A stretch of 17,422 nt of DNA from Firmicutes bacterium CAG:646 (GTDB lineage: Bacteria > Bacillota > Clostridia > Lachnospirales > Lachnospiraceae). Below are positions 7,392-15,100 of this stretch, piece by piece. The stretch is from contig HF995364.1 of the NCBI GenBank assembly GCA_000432335.1, positions 1 through 17,422 on the forward strand, in the 5' to 3' direction. A program made the translations under genes and the position numbers. Below the pieces are notes generated by a model. The model was not told where the DNA came from. It did no database searches and saw only the letters and a list, made by a program, of their open reading frames with translations. Each line of letters opens with the position of its first letter. The stretch's first letter is position 1.

Positions 7392-7901
7392 ATGAAAGAA
7401 AATCAAACAAAGAAATTGTGTATTGCAGGTATTTTATGTGCAGTGGCAGTGGTGGGAAGTATGTTTTCCATTCCTGTATTCGGCAGTAAATGTGCACCGG
7501 TGCAGCATATGGTAAATATTCTGTGTGCCATTCTTCTGGGTCCCTGGTATGGTGTGGCAGTGGCTTTTGGAGCCAGTCTGATTCGTAATTTGACGGGACT
7601 GGGAAGTATTCTGGCGTTTCCGGGAAGTATGTTCGGCGCATTGCTGTGCGGAATCGCTTACTGGAAAACAAAGAATATTCCGCTCACATTATTTGCCGAG
7701 GTCTTTGGAACAGGAATTATAGGAGGGCTGTGCGCTTATCCAGTAGCTATTTTCCTGATGGGGGTATCTGCTGGAGAAGTAGCTTTTTATGCTTATGTCA
7801 TTCCATTTCTGGTATCTACAGCGGGAGGAGCATTGTTGTCTGCTGTTTTGATCGGGGCGCTGAAAAAAACGGGAGCGTTAAAACGTTTTAGTGAAATGTA
7901 G
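7392..7901 (+). CDS. thiW: ECF transporter S component ThiW (predicted thiazole importer)
   Basis: A 169-residue integral membrane protein with about five to six hydrophobic segments, rich in Gly/Ala, of the size usual for substrate-binding S components of energy-coupling factor importers. The ThiW-type pattern includes APVQHMVNILCAILLGPWYG, FGASLIRNLTG and FPGSMFGALLCG. ThiW is known from comparative genomics as a TPP-riboswitch-linked transporter, predicted to carry hydroxyethylthiazole. The ATPase and EcfT subunits are not here and are presumably shared from elsewhere in the genome. It is the first gene after the riboswitch and is followed by thiM, the kinase for hydroxyethylthiazole, which fits the predicted substrate well. 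Confidence 0.9.
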   Translation: MKENQTKKLCIAGILCAVAVVGSMFSIPVFGSKCAPVQHMVNILCAILLGPWYGVAVAFGASLIRNLTGLGSILAFPGSMFGALLCGIAYWKTKNIPLTLFAEVFGTGIIGGLCAYPVAIFLMGVSAGEVAFYAYVIPFLVSTAGGALLSAVLIGALKKTGALKRFSEM

Positions 7902-7907
7902 GAGGAA
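7901..7907 (+). promoter_or_regulatory. Ribosome binding site deciding the thiM start
   Basis: GGAGGAA overlaps the last base of the thiW stop codon and lies 6 bases before ATG 7914. It favours that ATG over the in-frame TTG at 7911. Confidence 0.7.
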
Positions 7908-7913
7908 TCCTTG

Positions 7914-8753
7914 ATGTTAAAGGAAATGCTGGAACAGGTGAGAAGACGGGAGCCGCTGATACATAGCATTATGAACCGGGTGGCGATTAACGACTGCGCT
8001 AATCTTCTCCTGGCGTGCGGCGCTTCGCCGATCATGGCCGAGGACGAGGCAGAGGTGGAGGAAATCACCACTTTGAGTGATGGGCTGACGATCAATATGG
8101 GGATGCTCAGCCAGCGTCTGATCCCTTCCATGAAGAAGGCGGGCAGACAATCAGCCTATCTGGGTCATATTACAGTGTTGGATCCGGTGGGCGCGGGAGC
8201 TTCTGCTTTTCGCCGCCAGACAGCAGGAGAGCTCTTGCAGGATATTTCATTTTCTGCTATTCGAGGAAATGTTTCGGAGATCAGAGCTTTGTATTACGGT
8301 GAGGAAAGTACAAGAGGGGTGGACGCTGGATGTGAAGAGACCACAGAAGAGAAAAGACAGCAGACGATCCGAATGGCAAGAGCATTTTCCAGACAGACGA
8401 AGGCGGTGGTGATTCTGACAGGCGCTGTTGATATTGTCACAGATCAGGACAGAACGTATCAGGTTTTCAACGGACATCCCATGATGAGTAAGGTTACGGG
8501 AACAGGGTGTCAGCTTTCTGCCCTGACGACGGCGTATATGGCGGCAAATAAAGAAAATCCGCTGGAAGCGGCGCTTGCGGCTGTCTGCGCTATGGGGGTT
8601 GCAGGAGAAATGGCGTATGCCCGTATGGGAAAGGAAGACGGAAATGGAGCATACAGAACCTATCTGATGGATGCTGTTTACCGATTGGACGGTCAGGAGT
8701 TGGAGCGGCGTGCCAGATATCAGTTACAGGAAGGAATAGAGAAAACAGAATGA
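7914..8753 (+). CDS. thiM: Hydroxyethylthiazole kinase ThiM
   Basis: A 279-residue cytoplasmic kinase of the ribokinase-like fold that phosphorylates 4-methyl-5-(2-hydroxyethyl)thiazole, the salvage route to the thiazole half of thiamine. Visible family marks are IHSIMNRVAINDCANLLLAC near the N-terminus, GASPIM, LDPVGAGAS (phosphate/metal site), GNVSEI, and the anion-hole and catalytic loop G196-T-G-C199 in TGTGCQLSA. Length is normal. The stop overlaps the thiE start by 4 bases (ATGA), indicating coupled translation. Its place behind thiW and ahead of thiE makes a short salvage line: import, phosphorylate, join. Confidence 0.95.
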   Translation: MLKEMLEQVRRREPLIHSIMNRVAINDCANLLLACGASPIMAEDEAEVEEITTLSDGLTINMGMLSQRLIPSMKKAGRQSAYLGHITVLDPVGAGASAFRRQTAGELLQDISFSAIRGNVSEIRALYYGEESTRGVDAGCEETTEEKRQQTIRMARAFSRQTKAVVILTGAVDIVTDQDRTYQVFNGHPMMSKVTGTGCQLSALTTAYMAANKENPLEAALAAVCAMGVAGEMAYARMGKEDGNGAYRTYLMDAVYRLDGQELERRARYQLQEGIEKTE

Positions 8754-9394
8754 AGATCAAACCGGAAATATTGAGAGTATATGCAGTCACCGATCGGAGC
8801 TGGACGGGAAAATACACTCTGCTGGAACAGGTGGAGCAGGCGTTAAAAGGCGGGGCAACCTGTATTCAGTTTCGAGATAAGACATTGGATGATAAGGCAT
8901 TTCTGGAAGAGGCAAAAAAGATGAAGGCTCTGTGCCAGCAGTATCAGGTACCTCTGATCATTAACGATCATGTGGAGATTGCCGTTTTGTGCGGCGCAGA
9001 TGGCGTTCATGTGGGACAAAAGGATATGAAAGCTTCAGCGGTGAGGGAAATCGTTGGCGAAGATATGATTATCGGTGTTTCGGCGCGTACGGTGGAGCAG
9101 GCAGTAGAAGCAGAGCAGGCGGGAGCAGATTATCTTGGCTCAGGAGCGGTATTTGGAACTACAACAAAAACAGAGGCTAAGAAGCTTTCGCTGGAAACAT
9201 TGAAGGATATTTGTCAGGCAGTACAGATTCCGGTGGTTGCCATCGGAGGAGTACAGAAGGAAAATATTCCAAAGCTTGCGGGAACAGGAGTAGAAGGGAC
9301 GGCTTTGGTATCAGCCGTTTTTTCTGCGCAGGATATAGAAGAAGAATGCAGACAACTGCGCTGCATTACAGAAGAGATGTTACAAAGATATTAG
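8750..9394 (+). CDS. thiE: Thiamine-phosphate synthase ThiE
   Basis: A 214-residue TIM-barrel enzyme that joins hydroxymethylpyrimidine diphosphate and thiazole phosphate to give thiamine phosphate. Family motifs are complete: YAVTDRS near the start, QFRDK at 40-44, LIINDHVEIA, GADGVHVGQKD, DYLGSGAVFGTTTKTEA and the phosphate-binding VVAIGGV. The ATG overlaps the thiM stop by 4 bases. Unlike the tight joins before it, about 257 bases without a convincing gene follow before thiD. Confidence 0.96.
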   Translation: MKIKPEILRVYAVTDRSWTGKYTLLEQVEQALKGGATCIQFRDKTLDDKAFLEEAKKMKALCQQYQVPLIINDHVEIAVLCGADGVHVGQKDMKASAVREIVGEDMIIGVSARTVEQAVEAEQAGADYLGSGAVFGTTTKTEAKKLSLETLKDICQAVQIPVVAIGGVQKENIPKLAGTGVEGTALVSAVFSAQDIEEECRQLRCITEEMLQRY

Positions 9395-9401
9395 GTTTTA
9401 C

Positions 9402-9622
9402 AGCGGCAGACCGGGGGCACCACTCTCTGTCGCTTAAAAAGATGTTGGGGTCGATGCCTGACGAATTGTTTCGTGCTCCGCACTTCCACAATTCTGCCCC
9501 AAATTCGAATATCGCGGGGTATGCACCCCGCTTTTATTCTCATTTTGGGGCGGGTCATAAAGGCATAAAACCACTTATGTGCAAGCACAACGTGGTTTAT
9601 GACCTTTTGACCCTGACATCTT
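9402..9622 (+). other. Highly structured intergenic element between thiE and thiD (RNA structure or small palindromic insertion)
   Basis: Almost the whole thiE-thiD gap can be drawn as stems. A first hairpin pairs 9402-9410 with 9426-9434 (9 bp, one G-T). A closing stem pairs AAGATGTTGGGGTC (9439-9452) with GACCCTGACATCTT (9609-9622): 14 bp including two G-T. Inside it sit three neighbouring hairpins separated by single bases. The first is 9463-9469 with 9488-9494 plus GTGC/GCAC. The second is 9496-9503 with 9544-9551, then GAATA/TATTC, then GCGGGGT-ATGC-ACCCCGC (9514-9531). The third is GGTCATAAA (9553-9561) with TTTATGACC (9596-9604) plus CCAC/GTGG. The G-T pairs hold only in a + strand RNA. 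I do not recognise the family. It could be a structured RNA, a MITE-like palindromic insertion, or an attenuator. Confidence 0.7.
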
Positions 9623-9651
9623 AATAAAAATAATGCCAAAGGAGATAGGAT

Positions 9652-10461
9652 ATGAAAACAGCATTATCAATCGCTGGAAGTGATTCCAGCGGAGGCGCCG
9701 GTATTCAGGCAGATTTGAAAACAATGACCATGAATGGGGTTTTTGGGATGAGCGCGATTACTGCGCTGACGGCCCAAAACACTACCGGCGTAAGGGGAAT
9801 TATGGAGGTAACTCCAGATTTTTTAGAACAGCAGCTTGCAGCAGTTTTTGAGGATATTTTTCCGGATGCTGTAAAGATCGGGATGGTTTCCAGTGGAGAA
9901 TTGATCCGGGTGATCGCCCATTGTCTGAAAAAATATCAGGCAAAGAATGTGGTGGCAGATCCGGTGATGGTGGCCACCAGCGGCTCCAGGCTGATCCGGT
10001 CGGAGGCAGTGGAAACCATGCAGAGGGAATTATTTCCATTATGTTCTTTAATAACACCGAATATCCCGGAGACAGAAGTTCTTACGGGAAGGGAGATTGG
10101 CAGTGAGAAAGATATGCTCGAGGCCGCAAAGATGTTGGGAGAAACGTACGGATGTGCAGTATTGGTAAAAGGAGGACACAGTTTGAATGATGCCAATGAT
10201 CTTTTGTATGCAGAGGGGGATTGTCATTGGTTTCATGGGAGACGGATCGAGAATCCGAATACTCACGGGACAGGCTGTACATTATCCAGTGCGATCGCTG
10301 CCAATCTGGCAAAGGGATTTTCTATGGAAGCTTCGGTGGAGAGAGCAAAAGAGTATATTTCAGAAGCTCTTGCTGCGATGCTGGATTTGGGAAAGGGTAA
10401 CGGACCGATGAATCATGGGTTTTATTTGAAAGGAAAATTTGTCGAGGAGGAAAGAAAATGA
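9652..10461 (+). CDS. thiD: Hydroxymethylpyrimidine / phosphomethylpyrimidine kinase ThiD
   Basis: A 269-residue ribokinase-like enzyme that phosphorylates HMP and then HMP-phosphate to the diphosphate used by ThiE. The N-terminal IAGSDSSGGAGIQADLK and the catalytic loop H205-G-T-G-C209 in NTHGTGCTLSSAIA are characteristic, and VVADPVMVATSG matches the middle motif. Length is normal and there is no fused ThiE or TenA domain. A clear AAAGGAGA site supports ATG 9652. The stop overlaps the thiC start (ATGA), so these two pyrimidine-pathway genes are coupled. Confidence 0.96.
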   Translation: MKTALSIAGSDSSGGAGIQADLKTMTMNGVFGMSAITALTAQNTTGVRGIMEVTPDFLEQQLAAVFEDIFPDAVKIGMVSSGELIRVIAHCLKKYQAKNVVADPVMVATSGSRLIRSEAVETMQRELFPLCSLITPNIPETEVLTGREIGSEKDMLEAAKMLGETYGCAVLVKGGHSLNDANDLLYAEGDCHWFHGRRIENPNTHGTGCTLSSAIAANLAKGFSMEASVERAKEYISEALAAMLDLGKGNGPMNHGFYLKGKFVEEERK

Positions 10462-11759
10462 TGTATCATACACAGATGGAAGCAGCAAGACAGGGAATCA
10501 TAACGGAAGAAATGAAGATTGTGGCGCAGAAAGAGTATCGGAGTGAGGAAGAGATCAGAGATTTGGTGGCAAAAGGACAGGTGGCAATCTGTGCCAATAA
10601 AAATCATAAATGTCTCGATCCTAACGGTGTGGGTTCTATGCTGCGCACCAAGATCAATGTAAATCTGGGAGTTTCCAGAGATTGTAAGGATTATGATGTG
10701 GAAATGAAAAAGGTGATGGCGGCAGTGGATATGGGAGCAGAGGCGATCATGGATCTTTCTTCCCATGGAGATACGCAGCATTTTAGAAGAAAACTGACCA
10801 GTGAATGTCCCGCTATGATTGGTACCGTTCCTGTTTATGACAGTGTGATCCATTATCAGAGAGATCTTGCTACATTGACGGCGAAGGATTTTCTTGATGT
10901 GATCCGGCTCCATGCAGAAGATGGAGTAGATTTTGTGACACTTCACTGTGGAATCACAAGAAAAACCATTGAACAGATCAAACAGCATAAGAGAAAGATG
11001 AATATTGTTTCCCGGGGAGGTTCTCTGGTGTTTGCATGGATGTGTATGACGGGAGAGGAAAATCCTTTTTATGAGTATTACGATGAGATTTTGGAGATAT
11101 GCAGGGAATATGATGTAACGATTTCTTTAGGAGATGCCTGTCGTCCGGGCTGTCTGGCAGACGCCAGTGATGTGTGTCAAATCGAGGAGCTGGTTCGTCT
11201 GGGAGAACTGACAAAACGCGCCTGGGAAAAAGATGTACAGGTGATGGTGGAAGGACCGGGACATATGCCTCTGGATCAGATTGCGGCAAATATGAAATTG
11301 CAGCAGACGATCTGTATGGGCGCGCCATTTTATGTGTTGGGACCGATCGTCACCGATATTGCTCCTGGGTACGATCATATTACCGCAGCTATCGGAGGCG
11401 CAGTGGCAGCCTCAGCGGGAGCAGCATTTCTCTGTTACGTGACGCCGGCGGAACATCTGGCGCTTCCCAATGTGGAAGATGTGAAACAGGGAATCATCGC
11501 TTCTAAGATTGCGGCACATGCGGCGGATATTGCAAAAAAGGTTCCTCATGCGAGAGAATTGGATGATAAAATGGCGGACGCCAGAAGAACCTTTGACTGG
11601 GAAAAACAGTGGGAATGCTCGATAGACCCGGAAACAGCAAAGAAAATCCGGGAGGACAGAAAACCGGAAACAGAGGACAGTTGTTCCATGTGCGGAAAAT
11701 TCTGTGCAGTGAGAAGTATGAATAAGGCGCTGAGCGGAGAATATATAGATATTTTATAA
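10458..11759 (+). CDS. thiC: Phosphomethylpyrimidine synthase ThiC (short form)
   Basis: A 433-residue radical-SAM enzyme that rearranges aminoimidazole ribotide into HMP phosphate, the first pyrimidine-specific step in thiamine synthesis. Recognisable stretches are ANKNHKCLDPNGVGSMLRTK, VPVYDSV, FVTLHCGI, SRGGS, SLGDACRPGC, EGPGHMPLDQI and IGGAVAASAGA. The C-terminal cluster motif is C409-S-M-C412-G-K-F-C416, i.e. CX2CX3C, one residue shorter than the CX2CX4C of long ThiC proteins such as that of E. coli. Length fits the short form lacking the N-terminal domain. GAGGAGG at 10444-10450 gives 7 bases to ATG 10458; ATG 10461 is a second possibility. Confidence 0.96.
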   Translation: MMYHTQMEAARQGIITEEMKIVAQKEYRSEEEIRDLVAKGQVAICANKNHKCLDPNGVGSMLRTKINVNLGVSRDCKDYDVEMKKVMAAVDMGAEAIMDLSSHGDTQHFRRKLTSECPAMIGTVPVYDSVIHYQRDLATLTAKDFLDVIRLHAEDGVDFVTLHCGITRKTIEQIKQHKRKMNIVSRGGSLVFAWMCMTGEENPFYEYYDEILEICREYDVTISLGDACRPGCLADASDVCQIEELVRLGELTKRAWEKDVQVMVEGPGHMPLDQIAANMKLQQTICMGAPFYVLGPIVTDIAPGYDHITAAIGGAVAASAGAAFLCYVTPAEHLALPNVEDVKQGIIASKIAAHAADIAKKVPHARELDDKMADARRTFDWEKQWECSIDPETAKKIREDRKPETEDSCSMCGKFCAVRSMNKALSGEYIDIL

Positions 11760-11775
11760 CTTTCTCCGTAATCCC

Positions 11776-11805
11776 TTGACAAGTACCATCTGGTTTCATT
11801 ATACT
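11776..11805 (+). promoter_or_regulatory. Sigma-70/A type promoter of ileS
   Basis: TTGACA (11776-11781) and TATACT (11800-11805) with an 18-base spacer lie 16 bases after the thiC stop. Transcription should begin near 11812, right at the 5' edge of the T-box leader. Confidence 0.75.
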
Positions 11806-11811
11806 ATAGAC

Positions 11812-12097
11812 TAATAAAGACAATGACGGAGACAGTAATCTGGTTTTTGAAGGTTCAGCGAGCCGGGGAGGGTGAGAGCCCGGTACAAGTAGAGACAGAT
11901 GAAGATCACTCCTGAGTTGCTACCTGAAGAGTTTCCGGAACCTGACAGCAGAGGATGCGATATTCGGAGATTTAGTAGGGGATGCCGGATTTCCTCCGTT
12001 AAAAGGAACGTGTATCGGTGTAAAAGCCCGTACGCTGTAAGAGGTGGTATAACGACGGTATTTTAACCCTCGTCCTGTTACGGGACGGGGGTTTTTG
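11812..12097 (+). promoter_or_regulatory. T-box riboswitch, isoleucine-specific, controlling ileS
   Basis: This leader fills the 389-base gap between thiC and ileS. In Stem I, GGAG (11828-11831) pairs with CTCC (11909-11912) and ATCTG (11838-11842) with CAGAT (11896-11900). The bulge between them holds GAAG-ATC-A, with specifier codon ATC (11905-11907) for isoleucine. The distal arm is CCGGG/CCCGG (11863-11867 with 11879-11883). The antiterminator pairs AGG (12042-12044) with CCT (12074-12076) and ACGACGG (12052-12058) with CCCTCGT (12067-12073, one mismatch). This leaves exactly the 7-base bulge TGGTATA, whose TGGT pairs with the tRNA acceptor end. Uncharged tRNA-Ile should favour this form over the terminator and raise ileS expression. 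Confidence 0.93.
12065..12096 (+). terminator. T-box terminator hairpin
   Basis: AACCCTCGTCC (12065-12075) pairs with GGACGGGGGTT (12083-12093), 11 bp with one G-T, followed by a T run ending at 12096. Its 5' arm is shared with the antiterminator, so the two structures exclude each other. With no clear terminator after thiC, it may also stop transcripts coming from the thiamine operon. Confidence 0.9.
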
Positions 12098-12134
12098 TAA
12101 TCCAGAGTCAAAAGGATTTTGTATTATTATAATC

Positions 12135-12141
12135 AAGGAGG
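12135..12141 (+). promoter_or_regulatory. Ribosome binding site deciding the ileS start
   Basis: AAGGAGG lies 7 bases before ATG 12149. The frame stays open upstream to 12119, but that stretch contains this site, so the extra ten codons are not translated. Confidence 0.85.
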
Positions 12142-12148
12142 TTCTGCC

Positions 12149-15100
12149 ATGTATCAGAAAGTATCAACAAATCTGAATTTCGTGGAGAGAGAAAAAAACA
12201 CAGAAAAGTTCTGGAAAGAGCATCAGATCTTTGAAAAAAGTATGGAACAGCGGAAGCAGGGCGAGACATACACTTTTTATGACGGTCCGCCGACAGCAAA
12301 TGGAAAACCGCATATCGGTCATGTACTGACCCGTGTAATCAAGGATATGATTCCCCGTTACCGCACCATGAAGGGGTATATGGTTCCCAGAAAAGCAGGA
12401 TGGGATACCCACGGACTTCCCGTAGAGCTGGAAGTGGAGAAACTTCTGGGGCTGGACGGTAAGGAACAGATCGAAGAATACGGTTTGATCCCATTTATCG
12501 ACAAATGTAAGGAAAGTGTTTGGAAATACAAAGGAATGTGGGAGGATTTTTCTTCTACTGTTGGTTTCTGGGCGGATATGGATCATCCGTATGTAACGTA
12601 CCATGATGATTATATCGAATCTGAGTGGTGGGCGCTGAAACAGATCTGGGATAAAGGTCTTTTGTACAAAGGCTTTAAGATCGTGCCGTACTGCCCTCGC
12701 TGCGGAACTCCGCTGTCTGCGCAGGAAGTGGCTCAGGGGTATAAGGATGTAAAAGAACGTTCCGCTATTGCTCGCTTTAAAGTGGTAGGCGAGGATGCGT
12801 ACATTTTGGCATGGACAACGACTCCGTGGACACTGCCTTCCAACGTGGCTCTCTGTGTAAATCCAGAAGAAGCTTATGCGAAGGTAAAGGCCGCTGACGG
12901 ATACACTTATTATATGGCGGAAGCTCTTCTGGACACTGTTTTAGGTTCTCTGGAAAGAGAAGAGGGAACGCCGGCTTACGAAGTACTGGAGACTTATACA
13001 GGAAAAGATCTGGAATATAAAGAATATGAGCCGCTGTATAATTTCAAACAATTAAATAAAAAGGCTTATTATGTAGTATGTGATACGTATGTAACACTGA
13101 CCGATGGTACCGGTGTGGTTCACATTGCGCCGGCATTCGGTGAAGATGACAGCAAGGTAGGCCGCAAATATGATCTGCCATTCCTGCAGCTGGTGGATGA
13201 AAAAGGTGAGATGACAGCAGAAACTCCATGGGCAGGAACTTTCTGTAAGAAAGCAGACCCGGAAGTGCTGAAAGATCTGGATTCCAGAAAATTACTGTTT
13301 TCTGCGCCGAAGTTCGAGCACAGTTATCCGCATTGCTGGAGATGTGACACTCCTCTGATTTATTACGCAAGAGAATCCTGGTTCATCAAGATGACAGAGG
13401 TAAAGGATGATCTGATCCGCAACAACAATACCATCAACTGGATCCCGGAAAGTATCGGTAAAGGTCGTTTTGGAGATTGGCTGGAGAACGTACAGGACTG
13501 GGGGATTTCCAGAAACCGTTATTGGGGAACACCATTGAATATCTGGGAATGCGAATGTGGTCATATGCACTCTGTCGGAAGCCGTCAGGAATTATTTGAG
13601 ATGAGCGAAGATGAGAGAGCGAAGACCGTAGAGCTCCATCGTCCTTATATTGATGAGATCACCATCAAGTGTCCAGTGTGTGGAAAACCGATGCATCGTG
13701 TACCGGAGGTTATTGACTGTTGGTTTGATTCTGGAGCTATGCCTTTTGCTCAGCATCATTATCCATTTGAAAACAAAGAATTGTTTGAGCAGCAGTTCCC
13801 GGCACAGTTTATTTCTGAGGCAGTAGATCAGACCCGCGGATGGTTCTATTCTTTGCTGGCAGAGTCCACGCTTCTGTTTAACAAGGCTCCTTATGAGAAT
13901 GTTATCGTTCTGGGTCATGTGCAGGATGAGAATGGACAGAAAATGAGCAAATCCAAGGGAAATGCGGTAGATCCTTTCGATGCTCTGGAAACTTATGGAG
14001 CAGATGCGATCCGTTGGTATTTCTATATCAACAGTGCGCCATGGCTGCCGAACCGTTTCCACGGGAAGGCTGTACAGGAAGGCCAGAGAAAGTTCATGAG
14101 CACCCTGTGGAATACTTACGCTTTCTTTGTACTGTATGCGAATATTGATGAATTTGACGCTACAAAATATACATTGGAGTATGAGAAATTGTCCGTTATG
14201 GATAAATGGCTTCTGTCCAAGCTGAATTCTGTGACTCAGTCTGTGGACGATCATCTGGGGAACTATCGGATTCCAGAAGCTGCAAGAGCTTTGCAGGAGT
14301 TCGTGGATGATATGAGTAACTGGTATGTAAGAAGAAGCCGTGAACGTTTCTGGGCAAAAGGTATGGAGCAGGATAAGATCAATGCCTATATGACACTGTA
14401 TACCGCTCTTGTGACTATTTCCAAAGTAGCGGCGCCGATGATCCCGTTCATGACGGAAGATATCTACAGAAATCTGGTTTGCAGCATTGATAAAGATGCT
14501 CCGGAAAGCGTACATCTGTGTGACTTCCCAGCGGCAAAACAGGAATGGATCGACAAAGAGCTGGAAGAAAATATGGATCATCTGCTGGATATCGTAGTTA
14601 TGGGACGTGCCTGCAGAAATAATGCCAATATCAAGAACCGTCAGCCGATTGCAAAGATGTTTGTGAAGGCATCTTATGAGCTTTCCGACTTCTACACCAC
14701 CATCATTGGGGAAGAGCTGAATGTGAAGAAGGTAGAATTTACAGATAATATTGAGAATTTCATTTCCTATAACTTCAAGCCGCAGCTTAAGACAGTGGGA
14801 CCAAAATATGGAAAACTGCTGAATGGCATCCGCCAGGCTTTGACAGAACTGGATGGAAATCAGGCAATGAGCCAGCTGCGGGCAGAAGGGGAATTAAAAC
14901 TTGACATTAATGGTAATGAAGTTGTATTATCAGAAAGTGACCTGCTGATCGAAACTGCACAGATGGAGGGCTATGTGACCGAATCTGACAATGAGATCGC
15001 AGTTGTATTGGATACAAATCTTACGCCGGAACTGATCGAGGAAGGTTTCGTAAGAGAGATCATCAGCAAGATTCAGACGATGAGAAAAGAAGCCGGATTT

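Noticed and set aside
9402..9622. CRISPR array or tRNA-like genes in the thiE-thiD gap
   Set aside because: There are no regularly spaced direct repeats, no TTCGA-type T arm in a cloverleaf and no CCA end. The structure consists of different inverted repeats.
10422..10988. Open frame of 188 codons on the - strand over the start of thiC
   Set aside because: It is antisense to well-conserved ThiC sequence and has no recognisable domain.
11735..11768. CGGAGAA/TTCTCCG stem spanning the thiC stop, considered as a terminator
   Set aside because: The stem is 7 bp with a 20-base loop, overlaps the coding end and has no T run after it. It is too weak to call.
12119..12148. Upstream extension of the ileS frame by ten codons
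   Set aside because: It contains the AAGGAGG site that serves ATG 12149 and follows directly after the T-box terminator. The later start gives the normal N-terminus.
13592..14581. Open frame of 329 codons on the - strand
   Set aside because: It lies wholly antisense to the conserved core of ileS, including the KMSKS region, and its translation shows no recognisable domain. It reflects codon usage of the + strand gene.
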